A stretch of 62,798 nt of DNA from JANPIX01 sp031425195 (GCA_031425195.1 JANPIX010000021.1:1-62798), one strand, 5' to 3'. Positions 50,033-59,493 are shown, counted from the first letter of the stretch. The notes: generated by a model not told the origin, from the letters alone. Numbers and translations are program-made.

Positions 50033-50508
50033 CAGACGATTTCGAACACGCCTTCGATTTCGACCGCAACGCCAAACGGCAGGCTTGCAGCCGAAACCGC
50101 AGAACGCGCGTGTCGACCGGCATCGCCAAGGATGTCGACCATCAGGTCAGAAGCGCCATTGATGACTTTGGGCTGGTCAATGAAATCGGCGGTGGAGTTC
50201 ACGAAACCCACCAGTTTGACCACCCGCACCAACCGCGACCAGTCGCCGCCGCACGCCTTGTTGACCTGGGCAAGCAGGCTGATCGCGCAGGCACGGGCGG
50301 CCTGCGCCCCTTCGGCAACGTCAAGATCCCCGCCAAGCCGCCCTTTGATCAAACCGCCCTGATGCTGGCTGATCTGGCCGGACACGTGCAACAAATGCCC
50401 TGACTGGACGTAGGGCACATAATTCGCGGCAGGGGCGGGCGCATCGGGAAGTTCGATAGCCAGTTCGGCAAGGCGACGGGCGATGGGGTGGTCACTTGAT
50501 ACGGTCAT
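50032..50508 (-). CDS. RidA/YjgF-family protein
   Basis: A 158-residue member of the RidA superfamily (enamine/imine deaminases). Family text: YVQSGHLLHVSGQISQHQGGLIKGRLGGDLDVAEGAQAARACAISLLAQVNKACGGDWSRLVRVVKLVGFVNS and ARSAVSAASLPFGVAVEIEGVFEI. It is longer than classic RidA (about 128 aa) because of an N-terminal helix, the YjgH/Rid2-like form. Sits between the secretion adaptor and the GDPD gene. Confidence 0.9.
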   Translation of the reverse strand: MTVSSDHPIARRLAELAIELPDAPAPAANYVPYVQSGHLLHVSGQISQHQGGLIKGRLGGDLDVAEGAQAARACAISLLAQVNKACGGDWSRLVRVVKLVGFVNSTADFIDQPKVINGASDLMVDILGDAGRHARSAVSAASLPFGVAVEIEGVFEIV

Positions 50509-50514
50509 CGGGGA

Positions 50515-51819
50515 TCAGCTTTCGCGGAAGGCGTGGTTGAAGTAGTCGGTGAACGGTTTCACCAGATAGGCAAGTGGCGTGCGGTCATCTGTCTTGATGA
50601 ACGCCTCCACCGGCATGCCGGGCACAAGGGTCAGGTCTTCCAGTTTTTCCTGCTCGCCCGGTTCCAGAATGATTTCCGCGCGGTAGAACGACTGGCCCGT
50701 CTGTTCATTGGTGAAGGCGTCTGCCGACACGCTTTCGACAAGGCCTTTCAGATGTGGGGTCGTGCGCGTGGAAAATGCGGAAAACACCAGTTCCACCTCT
50801 TGCCCCGGGTGAACCTGATCGACGTGGATCGTGGGCACCTGCGACGTGATCACCAAAGGCCGGTCCTGCGGGATGATGTACAACACGGGGTCCGCCGGGC
50901 GAAGCACCGACTGCGGCGTGTTGACCTGCATGCCCAGAACGATGCCAGACACAGGGGCACGGATCACAAGGCGGTGAATCTGTTCGGTCAGCGCGCGGCG
51001 ACGCTCGGCAAGTTCAAGTTCCTGACTGCCGATATCGCGCAACTGCGTGCTGGCCTCTTCCCGCCGGGTTGCGGCAAGGCGCAGATTTTCGATCTCGATT
51101 TCGGTGATCCGTTCCAGCGCCTGACCCCGCGAGGCGGCAAGTTCGCCCACTTGACCTTTGAGCCGCGATTCCTCGCGCTGAAGGGCCAGAACGCGGCTTG
51201 CCTGGGCCAAACCCTTGTCAAGCAGGGCTTGCTGATCGCTCAGTTCACGGATGATGAGCGTGACCTGCTCGTCTAGTGCTGCCCGCTGTGCATCAATACC
51301 TTCAATCTGGCTTTCGATCTGCTTGCGCTGTTCGGCGGACTGTTCGGTTTGCCGTGCGAGCGTATCAAGCCGGGCGCGGAACAGGCGCTGCTGGCCGTCA
51401 AGCTGTTCGGCAACGTCGGGGCGTTCGGCTGCCATCTTCTGCAATTCTTCGCCGACTATCATGTCGGGGGCATCGTCGCGTTCCGCCGTAAGGCGCGAAC
51501 GGCGGGCCATGATTTCGAAAAGCTGACCTTCGACAATCGCCAATTCGGATTCGAGCATTGCGCCGTCAAGCCGCAGCAACAGATCGCCTACCTTGACGGT
51601 GTCGCCTTCCTTGACGGCGATTTCGGCGACGACGCCGCCATCAGGGTGCTGCACCACCTGACGGTTCTGTTCAACTTCCAGCCGCCCGGAGGTCACAATC
51701 GCGCCGGCGATTTCGGTCATCATGCCCCAGCCACCAAAGCCACCCACCAGCACGGCCACCGAAACAAACCCGATGGCGATGTGCTTGGTTGCCGACCAAG
51801 CCGGTTTCTTTTCGGTCAT
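50515..51819 (-). CDS. HlyD-family type I secretion adaptor
   Basis: A 434-residue membrane-fusion protein linking an inner-membrane ABC exporter to an outer-membrane channel. One N-terminal helix (IAIGFVSVAVLVGGFGGWGMM, about 12-32), a lipoyl/barrel half (GRLEVEQNRQVVQHPDGGVVAEIAVKEGDTVKVGDLLLRLDG), a long coiled coil (about 100-290) and a C-terminal beta domain (RAPVSGIVLGMQVNTPQSVLRPADPVLYIIP). The ATG overlaps the ABC gene stop. No TolC-type gene or RTX substrate is next to it. Confidence 0.93.
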   Translation of the reverse strand: MTEKKPAWSATKHIAIGFVSVAVLVGGFGGWGMMTEIAGAIVTSGRLEVEQNRQVVQHPDGGVVAEIAVKEGDTVKVGDLLLRLDGAMLESELAIVEGQLFEIMARRSRLTAERDDAPDMIVGEELQKMAAERPDVAEQLDGQQRLFRARLDTLARQTEQSAEQRKQIESQIEGIDAQRAALDEQVTLIIRELSDQQALLDKGLAQASRVLALQREESRLKGQVGELAASRGQALERITEIEIENLRLAATRREEASTQLRDIGSQELELAERRRALTEQIHRLVIRAPVSGIVLGMQVNTPQSVLRPADPVLYIIPQDRPLVITSQVPTIHVDQVHPGQEVELVFSAFSTRTTPHLKGLVESVSADAFTNEQTGQSFYRAEIILEPGEQEKLEDLTLVPGMPVEAFIKTDDRTPLAYLVKPFTDYFNHAFRES

Positions 51820-53549
51820 GTGACGCCCCCCGGACCCGCACTTTTGACAATTTCCGTATGGTTCTTGACCATGTCACGCAAAACCTGATCGCGCGGCCCA
51901 AAGGCGCGGCGGGTGCCGTCTTCCATCACCATCAGCAGATCACATTCCTGAATCGCGGCAGGGCGGTGCGCCATGATCAGAACGATGCGCCCGGCGTCCT
52001 TCATCGACCGAATGGCAATGTTCAATGCCATAGACCCTTCGTTGTCGAGGTTGGAGTTGGGTTCATCAAGCACAAGGAAAACCGGGTCGCCATACATGGC
52101 GCGGGCAAGGCCGATCCTTTGGATCTGACCACCCGACAATCTGCCGCCCAGCGCCGAAACACGCGTGTCATAGCCATCGGGAAGTTTGACGATCATGTCA
52201 TGCGCCGCCGCCTTCTTGGCCGCTTCGACAACCTTTTCGCCGTCGGGCTGCGTGCTGAGACGTGCGATGTTTTCGGCAATCGTGCCTTCAAACAAGGTCA
52301 CGCGCTGCGGCAGATAGCCGACATAGCTGCCCAGCGTGTCAGGGTCGTACTGATCGAGTGAGGCACCATCCAGCCGCACCTTGCCACCCGCAGGCCGCCA
52401 AGTTCCGATCAAAGCGCGCGCCAGCGTCGACTTGCCCGAACCCGACGGGCCGATCACGCCCAGCGCCTGCCCCGGTTCCAGCCTGAAGTTGACCATGCGC
52501 AGCACGGCGGTCTGTTCACCCGGAGGCACCACCGTCAGATTTTGCGCCTCAAGCACGGCACGGGGGCGCGGCAGGGCGGTTCTTGCTGGTTCCTTTGGCT
52601 GGCGTGTGAACAGTTCTGCAAGGCGCGCCCAACCTTCCTGCGCCCGCTGCACCACGGCCCACTGGCTTACGGCGGTTTCGATCGGTGCCAGAGCGCGGCC
52701 CATCAGAATGGAGCCCGCGATCATTGCGCCGGGGCTCAGTTCACCGCGCAGCACAAGCCAGGCCCCAAGGCCAAGCATCGCCGACTGCAGGAACATGCGA
52801 AACGTCCGGGTCAATGTTGAAAAAGCGCCACCCATGTCGGCGGCTTCGATGTTTTCACCCAACGCCCGGCCACGCGCCTTTTGCCAACGGTCGAACCCGG
52901 TTCCCGTCATTCCCAGAGCCTGAACCACTTCGGATTCTGCCTTGAGGTTGTCCGAAATCCGTTCTGCCTGAAGCGTCGCCATATTGGCGCGGTTCATCGG
53001 ATTTTTCGTCATCGACTGGTTCAGGATCGTCAGGATCACCAGAACGATACCGCCGATGATGGCAAGATATCCGAGATAGGCATGGAAAATGAAAATCGCG
53101 GCGATGAAGAATGGGGTCCACGGCACGTCAAACACGGCGAGCAGAACGGGCGATGACCAAAGCCGCTGGATCGATTCCAGATCGCGCTGCGCGGCCTGTG
53201 CGGCGGGGTCGCCGGGGGCCATCGACATGCGCTTCATGGATGCTTCGAACACCCGGCGGTCAAGGCGATCCTGAAACTTTGCACCCACGCGTGACATGAC
53301 ACGACCGCGCACATGGTCTAGAACGCCCATCATCAGGAACAGAAAGACCACAAGCACCGACAACGCCACCAGCGTCGCCTCGGACCTGCTTCCCAGCACA
53401 CGGTCATAGACCTGCAGCATGTAAAGGGAGCCTGTCAGTTGCAGGATGTTCACAAAGATGCTGAACAGGAAGACAGCAAGGATAAGTGCGCCTGACTCGC
53501 GGCGCGCTGCCCGCAACTCCGCCTGACCTGGTGCTGTTTCAGCCCGCAT
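51816..53549 (-). CDS. Type I secretion ABC permease/ATPase (PrtD-like)
   Basis: A 577-residue half-transporter: six membrane helices (about 20-285) fused to an ATPase domain. Walker A GPSGSGKST (367-375), Q-loop region VGYLPQRVTLFEG, signature LSGGQ (471-475), Walker B FLVLDEP (491-497), H-loop IMAHRPA. No N-terminal peptidase C39 domain, so it belongs to the PrtD/RTX-exporter type without leader cleavage. First gene of a six-gene minus-strand run. An imperfectly placed hairpin (TCGGCGG/CCGCCGA, 53620-53636) lies upstream. Confidence 0.94.
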   Translation of the reverse strand: MRAETAPGQAELRAARRESGALILAVFLFSIFVNILQLTGSLYMLQVYDRVLGSRSEATLVALSVLVVFLFLMMGVLDHVRGRVMSRVGAKFQDRLDRRVFEASMKRMSMAPGDPAAQAAQRDLESIQRLWSSPVLLAVFDVPWTPFFIAAIFIFHAYLGYLAIIGGIVLVILTILNQSMTKNPMNRANMATLQAERISDNLKAESEVVQALGMTGTGFDRWQKARGRALGENIEAADMGGAFSTLTRTFRMFLQSAMLGLGAWLVLRGELSPGAMIAGSILMGRALAPIETAVSQWAVVQRAQEGWARLAELFTRQPKEPARTALPRPRAVLEAQNLTVVPPGEQTAVLRMVNFRLEPGQALGVIGPSGSGKSTLARALIGTWRPAGGKVRLDGASLDQYDPDTLGSYVGYLPQRVTLFEGTIAENIARLSTQPDGEKVVEAAKKAAAHDMIVKLPDGYDTRVSALGGRLSGGQIQRIGLARAMYGDPVFLVLDEPNSNLDNEGSMALNIAIRSMKDAGRIVLIMAHRPAAIQECDLLMVMEDGTRRAFGPRDQVLRDMVKNHTEIVKSAGPGGVT

Positions 53550-53783
53550 GGCTGGTTCCCCCTAATAAATTGCGCCTTTGTTTCGGCGAACTCTCTGGCG
53601 GTAATAAGGCATTCCGGCCTCGGCGGAAACCGCCGAATGGTGGCGATCAGGTCACGTTTCGCGATTGTCTTACGGCAGCAGGGTGTCTATTTCTTGCAAA
53701 GCACCGCGCAACGGCGGCTTTGCGGATGAAAAGCGGTTGACCGCGGCAAGGGTGTCGGCCGGTCTTGCACAGGAACTAGCACC

Positions 53784-54524
53784 TTGACGTCGAAGATCAC
53801 AATTTATTTGGCCCTGTTTACCCTGCTGTCAGCCTGTGCTGTCGCGCCAACGCCCTCCGGGATCAATGACCCGAATGAGGGCGTGAACCGCAGCTTCCAC
53901 AGCTTTAATGTCGGGTTGGACCGGGCGCTCGTTCGGCCTGCGTCGACAGCATATGGTGCAATTCTTCCTGCCCCAGTCGAAGCGGGCGTTTCGAATTTCG
54001 CCAGCAACCTCGACGTGCCGGGCGATGTCGTGAACAACATCCTTCAGGGTAAACCGCAATTCGCGTTGCAGAACACAATGCGCTTTGCACTGAACACCAC
54101 TGCAGGCATCGGCGGCCTGTTCGACTTTTCGTCGGCCATCGGGCTGCCGGGTGTTGAAACCGACTTTGGCGAGACGCTGCATGTCTGGGGTGTCGGCGAA
54201 GGGTCTTATGTAGAACTGCCCGGATTTGGGCCGTCCACCAGCCGCGATGCTGTCGGCCTTGTGGTCGACCTTGTCACCAATCCTGCGGGCAAGATCGTGC
54301 CCGATGTGGCGGGCGGCATCGACACAGCGGCACAGATCGGATCAAGACTGGGTGATCGCAACAGGTTTTCGAACACTGTAGACTCCCTTCTGTATGAAAG
54401 TGCGGATAGTTATGCGCAGTTGCGGCTGCTGTATCTGCAGAAGCGCCGCTTTGAACTGGGCCAGACGGAAGCCGAAAGTGACGCAACCTTTGTTGACCCC
54501 TACGAGGACCCTTATGCGCAATGA
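53784..54524 (+). CDS. mlaA: MlaA/VacJ-family outer-membrane lipoprotein
   Basis: Outer-membrane component of the Mla system that removes misplaced phospholipids from the outer leaflet. The 246-residue product has a lipoprotein signal with lipobox LSAC (Cys18). It then has NDPNEGVNRSFHSFNVGLDRALVRP, FASNLDVPGDVVNNILQGKPQFALQNTMRFALNTTAGIGGLFDFSSAIGLP, FGETLHVWGVGEGSYVELPGFGPSTSRDAVGLVVD, all typical. Start TTG 53784. mlaC overlaps its end. mlaD/E/F are not in the window. The 234 bp before it show no gene. Confidence 0.95.
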   Translation: MTSKITIYLALFTLLSACAVAPTPSGINDPNEGVNRSFHSFNVGLDRALVRPASTAYGAILPAPVEAGVSNFASNLDVPGDVVNNILQGKPQFALQNTMRFALNTTAGIGGLFDFSSAIGLPGVETDFGETLHVWGVGEGSYVELPGFGPSTSRDAVGLVVDLVTNPAGKIVPDVAGGIDTAAQIGSRLGDRNRFSNTVDSLLYESADSYAQLRLLYLQKRRFELGQTEAESDATFVDPYEDPYAQ

Positions 54525-55134
54525 TCCCTTTTCCCGCGCGGTTCTGACACGCCGCATCTTTGGCGCAGCCTTGGCCGGCGGTGCCGCGATGGCGCTGGTG
54601 CCCGGCGCGGCATTTGCCCTTGACGTCAATTCGGCCCGCGCCCTGATTGACAAGGCCATTGCTGACGTGAATTCCGTCATCAACTCTGGCAAGGCAGAGC
54701 CTGCCATGTACAAGGATTTCGAACAGATTTTCGCCAGCTATGCCGATGTACCTGTGATCGCGCGTTCCGCCTTGGGCGTTGCTGCACGGTCCGCGTCGGC
54801 CAGTCAGATGTCAGCCTTCACAACTGCCTATCAGGGCTATATCGGGCGGAAGTATGGGCGGAGGTTCCGTGAATTCATCGGCGGCAAGATCGAAGTGACC
54901 GATGCCCGCCCGGTGAAAAGCTATTACGAGGTTATTTCGGTGGCCTACCTGCAGGGCGAATCGCCGTTTGACCTGCGTTGGCATGTGTCAAACAAGTCCG
55001 GCAAAGACCTGTTCTTCAACATCATCATCGAAGGCGTCAACATGCTCGCTTCCGAGCGTACCGAAGTGGGTGCCCTGCTGGACGCGCGCGGCGGCGATAT
55101 CGATGCGTTGATTCAGGATTTGCAAAAGTCCTGA
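54514..55134 (+). CDS. mlaC: MlaC/Tgt2-family periplasmic phospholipid-binding protein
   Basis: Periplasmic lipid shuttle of the Mla pathway, 206 aa. An N-terminal stretch with twin arginines (TRRIFGAALAGGAAMALVPGAAFA) looks like a Tat-type signal, unusual but seen in Rhodobacterales. It is followed by DFEQIFASYADVPVIARSALGVAARSASASQMSAFTTAYQGYIGRKYGRRF and WHVSNKSGKDLFFNIIIEGVNMLASERTEVGALLDARGGDIDALIQDLQ. ATG 54514 has GAGG upstream and overlaps the mlaA end by 11 bp. Strong terminator follows. Confidence 0.95.
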   Translation: MRNDPFSRAVLTRRIFGAALAGGAAMALVPGAAFALDVNSARALIDKAIADVNSVINSGKAEPAMYKDFEQIFASYADVPVIARSALGVAARSASASQMSAFTTAYQGYIGRKYGRRFREFIGGKIEVTDARPVKSYYEVISVAYLQGESPFDLRWHVSNKSGKDLFFNIIIEGVNMLASERTEVGALLDARGGDIDALIQDLQKS

Positions 55135-55163
55135 CGATCCGCAGACGAGCAACAGATAGAATG

Positions 55164-55190
55164 GGGCGCGTGGCAACACGCGCCCTTTTT
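55164..55190 (+). terminator. Intrinsic terminator after mlaC
   Basis: The 9-bp perfect stem GGGCGCGTG/CACGCGCCC (55164-55172, 55177-55185) with a GCAA tetraloop and TTTTT (55186-55190), abutting the PBP gene stop on the other strand. Confidence 0.92.
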
Positions 55191-57379
55191 CAGTTGTTGC
55201 CGCCGCCAAAGATGTCGCGCAACGCATCGCCCAGAGGATCCGACCGGCGGCGCTGTTGTTGTGGTTCCTGGGGCAGTTCCGCGACATAGGGATCGACGTA
55301 TTCCTGCGTTTGCGAACCCGGCGGCAGGCGTGGTTCGGGCACGATCATCGGCAGCGGGCGGGCGGGAAGGTCCTTGCTGATACGAACCATCACCTCATGC
55401 CATATTTCGGCAGGCAATCCGCCCCCGGTCACACCGGTAAGCGGGGTGTTGTCATCATATCCCATCCAGACGCCCGCCACGTAATCGGCTGTGAATCCAA
55501 CGAACCATGCGTCTTTGGCGGCGGTTGTTGTGCCGGTCTTGCCCGCTGCATCGCGGCCTTCCAGTTTTGCACGCGAGCCGGTTCCTGATTGGATGACCTG
55601 TGACATCATATAGGTCAAAAGCTCGGCCGATTGCTGGCTGATCACGCGTTCGCCCATGCCGCCATCCTGCCCGATCAAGGGTTCGCTTTCACCCTGCAAC
55701 CGCAGATCCGTCAAACCATAGGGTCGCACCGATGACCCCCCGTTCAAAATGCCCGCATAAGCCCCGGTCATTTCCAACAGCGTGGCCTCGGACGCGCCAA
55801 GAGCCATTGCAGGGGTGTCGGCGATGTTGCGGGCGATGCCGAACTGACTGGCCACCTTGATCACATTCGGCCGCCCAACGAATTCCGAGATACGAACAGC
55901 AGGGATGTTCCTGCTTTCCGCAAGGGCCTGGGTCAGGGTTATCATCCCCTTGAACTGCTTGTCGTAATTGTCAGGGCACCATTCCCCCGACCCGGCAATG
56001 TTCATGCAAAGCGGCGTATCTTCGACATAATCAGCCGGGCTATAACCAAGGTCCATCGCGGCGGCATAGATGAACGGCTTGAACGCCGATCCGGTCTGCC
56101 GCAGGGCTTGGGTCGCGCGGTTGAAGCTGCCCGCGCCGTCGATGTTGCGTCCGCCCACCATGGCGCGGACTGCCCCGTCTGCCGACATCACGACAACGGC
56201 GGCCTGCGCCTTGGATCCGTCTTTCAGTTTAGTCTCGAAGATATAAGCCAGCGCTTCTTCCGCATCCTTTTGCAGTTGTTGATCCAGTGTCGTGCGGATC
56301 ACCACGTCTTCGGTCGTTTCCTTGGTCAGGAATGCGGGGCCGCTTTCCATGATCCAGTCGGCAAAATAGCCGCCCGATTTTGCCGCCGCAGCCGCCGAAA
56401 GGCGCGCGGGGTTCGTCAAGGCATCTGCAGCCTCGTCTTCTGTAAGATATCCCTGTTCTCGCATCAGCCCGATGATGACCGCGGCACGGTCCTGCGCGCG
56501 CTGCAGGTTGTTCGTGGGGGCATATCGGGACGGCGCCTTCAACAATCCGGCCAGCATGGCCGCTTCGGCGGGGCTGACCTCATTGGCCGACCGGCCGAAA
56601 TAGCGTTGGGCCGCCGCTTCGAACCCCCGCGCACCAGCGCCCAGATAGGCGCGGTTGAAGTAGATGGTCAGAATATCTGCCTTGGAATACTTCAGCTCCA
56701 TTGCAATCGAGTAGGGAATTTCCTTCAGTTTCCGCCAGATACCCCCGCCACGGCAATCTTCTTCGTAGTCGGCTTCGGTTTTCCACTTTGTTGGATCATA
56801 GGGCACGCCAAGACACAGCAGTTTTGCCACCTGTTGCGTGATCGTTGACCCGCCATTGCCTTCCAGCGGGCCACGCCCCTCGGACATGTTGATGCGGATG
56901 GCCGACGCGATACCGCGCGGACTGATCCCAAGATGGCTGTAAAAACGCTTGTCTTCGGTCGCGATGACGGCGTTTCGCAAATAATCCGACACGGTGTCCG
57001 AGGTGATCTGACCGCCGAAGGTTTCGCCTCGCCAGGCGAACACATCGCCTTCGCGGTCAAGCATGGTCACGGATCCGCGCGCGCGGGCATCAAGAAGGTC
57101 GGTCATCGGCGGCAGTTGGGCATAAAAATAGAACACCACTGCTGCAAGGCCGGCAAAGCCAAAGGCCGTCACACGCCAGCCCACGCCCCAGATGACGCGC
57201 CAGATCAGGCTGAAAAACCCGACAATCAGCCCGGAAATAAACCCCCGCTTGCGCACTGTGCGGCGCGGCGCTGGCTTGCGAGTTGCTGGTTTTTTCGGGG
57301 GCGTCGGTGCTGCGGCCCGTGATGCGGCATAACGTTTGTCCGCCACCAGGGGTTTGCGCCCCTTTCCTGTTCCAGCCAT
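55190..57379 (-). CDS. Class A penicillin-binding protein (PBP1A family)
   Basis: Bifunctional peptidoglycan synthase, 729 aa. A basic cytoplasmic N-terminus precedes a membrane anchor (about 50-88). The GT51 glycosyltransferase domain has catalytic Glu142 (ATEDKRFYSHLG) and GGSTITQQVAKL. The transpeptidase domain has SAFK (431-434), SRN (489-491) and KTG (614-616). A Pro/Gln-rich C-terminal tail ends GGGNN. A Cys-containing insert after the GT motif (LCLGVPYDP..DCRGGG) is a feature of this alphaproteobacterial subgroup. ATG 57379 is chosen; in-frame codons upstream look non-coding. Confidence 0.95.
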   Translation of the reverse strand: MAGTGKGRKPLVADKRYAASRAAAPTPPKKPATRKPAPRRTVRKRGFISGLIVGFFSLIWRVIWGVGWRVTAFGFAGLAAVVFYFYAQLPPMTDLLDARARGSVTMLDREGDVFAWRGETFGGQITSDTVSDYLRNAVIATEDKRFYSHLGISPRGIASAIRINMSEGRGPLEGNGGSTITQQVAKLLCLGVPYDPTKWKTEADYEEDCRGGGIWRKLKEIPYSIAMELKYSKADILTIYFNRAYLGAGARGFEAAAQRYFGRSANEVSPAEAAMLAGLLKAPSRYAPTNNLQRAQDRAAVIIGLMREQGYLTEDEAADALTNPARLSAAAAAKSGGYFADWIMESGPAFLTKETTEDVVIRTTLDQQLQKDAEEALAYIFETKLKDGSKAQAAVVVMSADGAVRAMVGGRNIDGAGSFNRATQALRQTGSAFKPFIYAAAMDLGYSPADYVEDTPLCMNIAGSGEWCPDNYDKQFKGMITLTQALAESRNIPAVRISEFVGRPNVIKVASQFGIARNIADTPAMALGASEATLLEMTGAYAGILNGGSSVRPYGLTDLRLQGESEPLIGQDGGMGERVISQQSAELLTYMMSQVIQSGTGSRAKLEGRDAAGKTGTTTAAKDAWFVGFTADYVAGVWMGYDDNTPLTGVTGGGLPAEIWHEVMVRISKDLPARPLPMIVPEPRLPPGSQTQEYVDPYVAELPQEPQQQRRRSDPLGDALRDIFGGGNN

Positions 57380-57539
57380 GCCTGCCTGCCCGCCTATGCG
57401 CGTTTTTGTTGCGCTGACCTTAACTGCTTCCGCGGAAAAAGGGGAGTGGCCAGTCAGACGATTCGGAATTTCTGAACGCCTATAATTTAACCAAGTCGCA
57501 CAAAAAGTACAAATTTTGGGCAAAAGACCGCTTGGATGG

Positions 57540-57575
57540 CAAGGTGCCGCCGGTTGCAACGCTTGTGCCACCTTG
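57540..57575. promoter_or_regulatory. Dyad in the glnK upstream region
   Basis: CAAGGTG (57540-57546) and CACCTTG (57569-57575) form a 7-bp inverted repeat with a 22-base spacer, upstream of glnK. A TATAAT lies at 57481-57486. No convincing NtrC or sigma-54 consensus was recognised in 57380-57645, so the regulatory meaning is open. Confidence 0.35.
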
Positions 57576-57645
57576 TGGCTTTGCCGCTTGTCATAGGGGC
57601 AAGAAAGCCGTCGGGGCTGCTTTCCTCGAACAGAAAGGGACTCAC

Positions 57646-57984
57646 GTGAAACTTATCATCGCAGCGATCAAGCCGTTCAAGCTCGAAGAGGTCCGCGAAG
57701 CGCTGACCGCAATCGGTGTGCGCGGCATGATGGTGACCGAGATCAAGGGCTTTGGCTCGCAGTCCGGACACACAGAGATTTACCGTGGCGCCGAGTATGC
57801 CGTAAATTTTGTTCCAAAGGTGCGCCTGGAAACCGTCGTCGCAGATGCGCTGGCCGATCAGGTGGTTGCGACAATCGCAAAGACGGCCAAGACCGACAAG
57901 ATCGGTGACGGCAAGATTTTCGTGCTGGATGTGGAACACGCCGTCCGCGTGCGCACTGGCGAACTCAACGATGACGCGCTGTAG
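57646..57984 (+). CDS. glnK: Nitrogen regulatory protein P-II (GlnK)
   Basis: The 112-residue P-II trimer subunit that senses glutamine/2-oxoglutarate and ATP/ADP. The T-loop GHTEIYRGAEYAVNFVPK has the uridylylation Tyr51. The signature GDGKIFVLDVEHAVRVRTGE is near the C-terminus. Start GTG 57646, with AAAGGGA upstream. Pairing with amtB 28 bp downstream identifies it as the GlnK paralogue, which docks on AmtB to close it. Confidence 0.97.
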   Translation: MKLIIAAIKPFKLEEVREALTAIGVRGMMVTEIKGFGSQSGHTEIYRGAEYAVNFVPKVRLETVVADALADQVVATIAKTAKTDKIGDGKIFVLDVEHAVRVRTGELNDDAL

Positions 57985-58012
57985 ACGCGAACGGGAAGGG
58001 GATAACAAAAAG

Positions 58013-59428
58013 ATGAGATATAATTGGAAACCGTGGGGAATGGGTGCGCTGGCGGCGCTTTCCGCCCTGCCCGCCTGGGCGCAAGACGCCGCCGGCCCTA
58101 TCCAGAATCCCGACGCGGCGGCGATGGCCGGCATGGTCAACAAAGGCGACACGACCTGGATGCTGATCAGTTCGGCGCTTGTGCTGATGATGTCGATCCC
58201 GGCCCTGGCCTTGTTCTATGGCGGTCTGGTGCGGACCAAGAACATGCTCAGCCTGCTGATGCAGGTGTTCATGATCGTATCCATCGCGGCCATCGTCTGG
58301 GTTGTCTATGGCTACAGCCTCGCGTTCACATCGGGGTCACCCTACATCGGCGGCTTTTCCAAGGCGTTTCTGTCGGGCGTGAACACGGGTACCTTCGCTG
58401 CGACATTCTCCAACAACGTTTATATTCCCGAATACGCGTTCGTCGTGTTCCAGATGACCTTTGCCTGCATCACGCCAGCACTGATCGTTGGCGCCTTTGC
58501 GGAGCGGGTGAAATTCTGGCCACTGATGGTTTTCGTGGTGGGTTGGCTGACGTTCGCCTATTTCCCGATCGCACACATGGTCTGGTACTGGGCCGGCCCA
58601 GACTTCCTGGCCGATCTGCCGGGTGACCATGGGCTGCTGTGGGGCTGGGGTGCCTTGGACTTTGCCGGTGGGACCGTTGTTCATATCAACGCTGGTGTTG
58701 CCGGGCTTGTCGGCTGCATCGTCATCGGCAACCGCATTGGCCACAACAAGGAACCGATGCCTCCGCACAGCCTGACACTGACGATGGTGGGCGCTTCGCT
58801 TCTGTGGGTGGGCTGGTTCGGCTTTAACGCCGGCTCGAACCTCGAATCCAACGGGCTGGCGGCGCTCGCCTTCCTGAACACCTTTGTGGCAACTGCGGCG
58901 GCAACGCTGGCCTGGGCTGTTGTCGAACAACTGCGCCATGGCCGTCCGTCACTGCTTGGTGCGGCAACGGGGGCTGTGGCCGGGCTTGTGGCCATCACGC
59001 CAGCGTCGGGCTTTGCCTCGCCGATGGGTGCATTGATGCTTGGTCTGATCGTCTCGCCGATCTGCTATATCTTTGTGTCCACCGTCAAAAAGTCGTTCGG
59101 TTATGACGACAGCCTTGATGTGTTCGGTGTGCACGGCGTGGGCGGAATTGTCGGTGCCATCGGCACAGGCATCGTGGCCGACCCAGCGCTGGGTGGTCAG
59201 GGTTGGTACGACTATACCGTGTTCCCGGCTGTGGCAGGTGCCTATGACATGGGCGCGCAAGTGATGACCCAGATTTGGGCGGTCGGCGTGACCGTGCTTT
59301 GGACGGGTGTCGTTTCGCTGGTCTTGTTCTATGTGATCAAGCTTGTCTTCGGCCTGCGACCGACCGTCGAAGACGAACGTCAGGGGCTGGATCAGACATC
59401 GCACGGCGAAAGCGCCTACAACATGTGA
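58013..59428 (+). CDS. amtB: Ammonium transporter AmtB
   Basis: A 471-residue Amt-family channel. A cleavable signal (MRYNWKPWGMGALAALSALPAWAQ) precedes 11 membrane helices. Twin histidines of the pore lie in VVHINAGVAG and FGVHGVGG. Further marks: ALALFYGGLVRTKNML, AFAERVKFWPL, GWFGFNAGSNL. The hydrophilic C-terminal helix (FGLRPTVEDERQGLDQTSHGESAYNM) is the GlnK contact region. Follows glnK closely. Confidence 0.97.
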   Translation: MRYNWKPWGMGALAALSALPAWAQDAAGPIQNPDAAAMAGMVNKGDTTWMLISSALVLMMSIPALALFYGGLVRTKNMLSLLMQVFMIVSIAAIVWVVYGYSLAFTSGSPYIGGFSKAFLSGVNTGTFAATFSNNVYIPEYAFVVFQMTFACITPALIVGAFAERVKFWPLMVFVVGWLTFAYFPIAHMVWYWAGPDFLADLPGDHGLLWGWGALDFAGGTVVHINAGVAGLVGCIVIGNRIGHNKEPMPPHSLTLTMVGASLLWVGWFGFNAGSNLESNGLAALAFLNTFVATAAATLAWAVVEQLRHGRPSLLGAATGAVAGLVAITPASGFASPMGALMLGLIVSPICYIFVSTVKKSFGYDDSLDVFGVHGVGGIVGAIGTGIVADPALGGQGWYDYTVFPAVAGAYDMGAQVMTQIWAVGVTVLWTGVVSLVLFYVIKLVFGLRPTVEDERQGLDQTSHGESAYNM

Positions 59429-59462
59429 CCAACTGGGGCCGTAACCCCAATGCAAGAAAACC

Positions 59463-59493
59463 ACGGCCCCGGATCGTTGTCCGGGGCCGTTTT
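59463..59493. terminator. Intrinsic terminator after amtB
   Basis: An 11-bp perfect stem ACGGCCCCGGA/TCCGGGGCCGT (59463-59473, 59480-59490), 6-base loop, then TTT. It lies between amtB and the convergent LysR gene. Confidence 0.88.

Noticed and set aside
57540..57645. Sigma-54 promoter for glnK (TGGC...TTG-like string)
   Set aside because: The GG/GC spacing does not fit the -24/-12 consensus, and nitrogen genes in this group need not use sigma-54.
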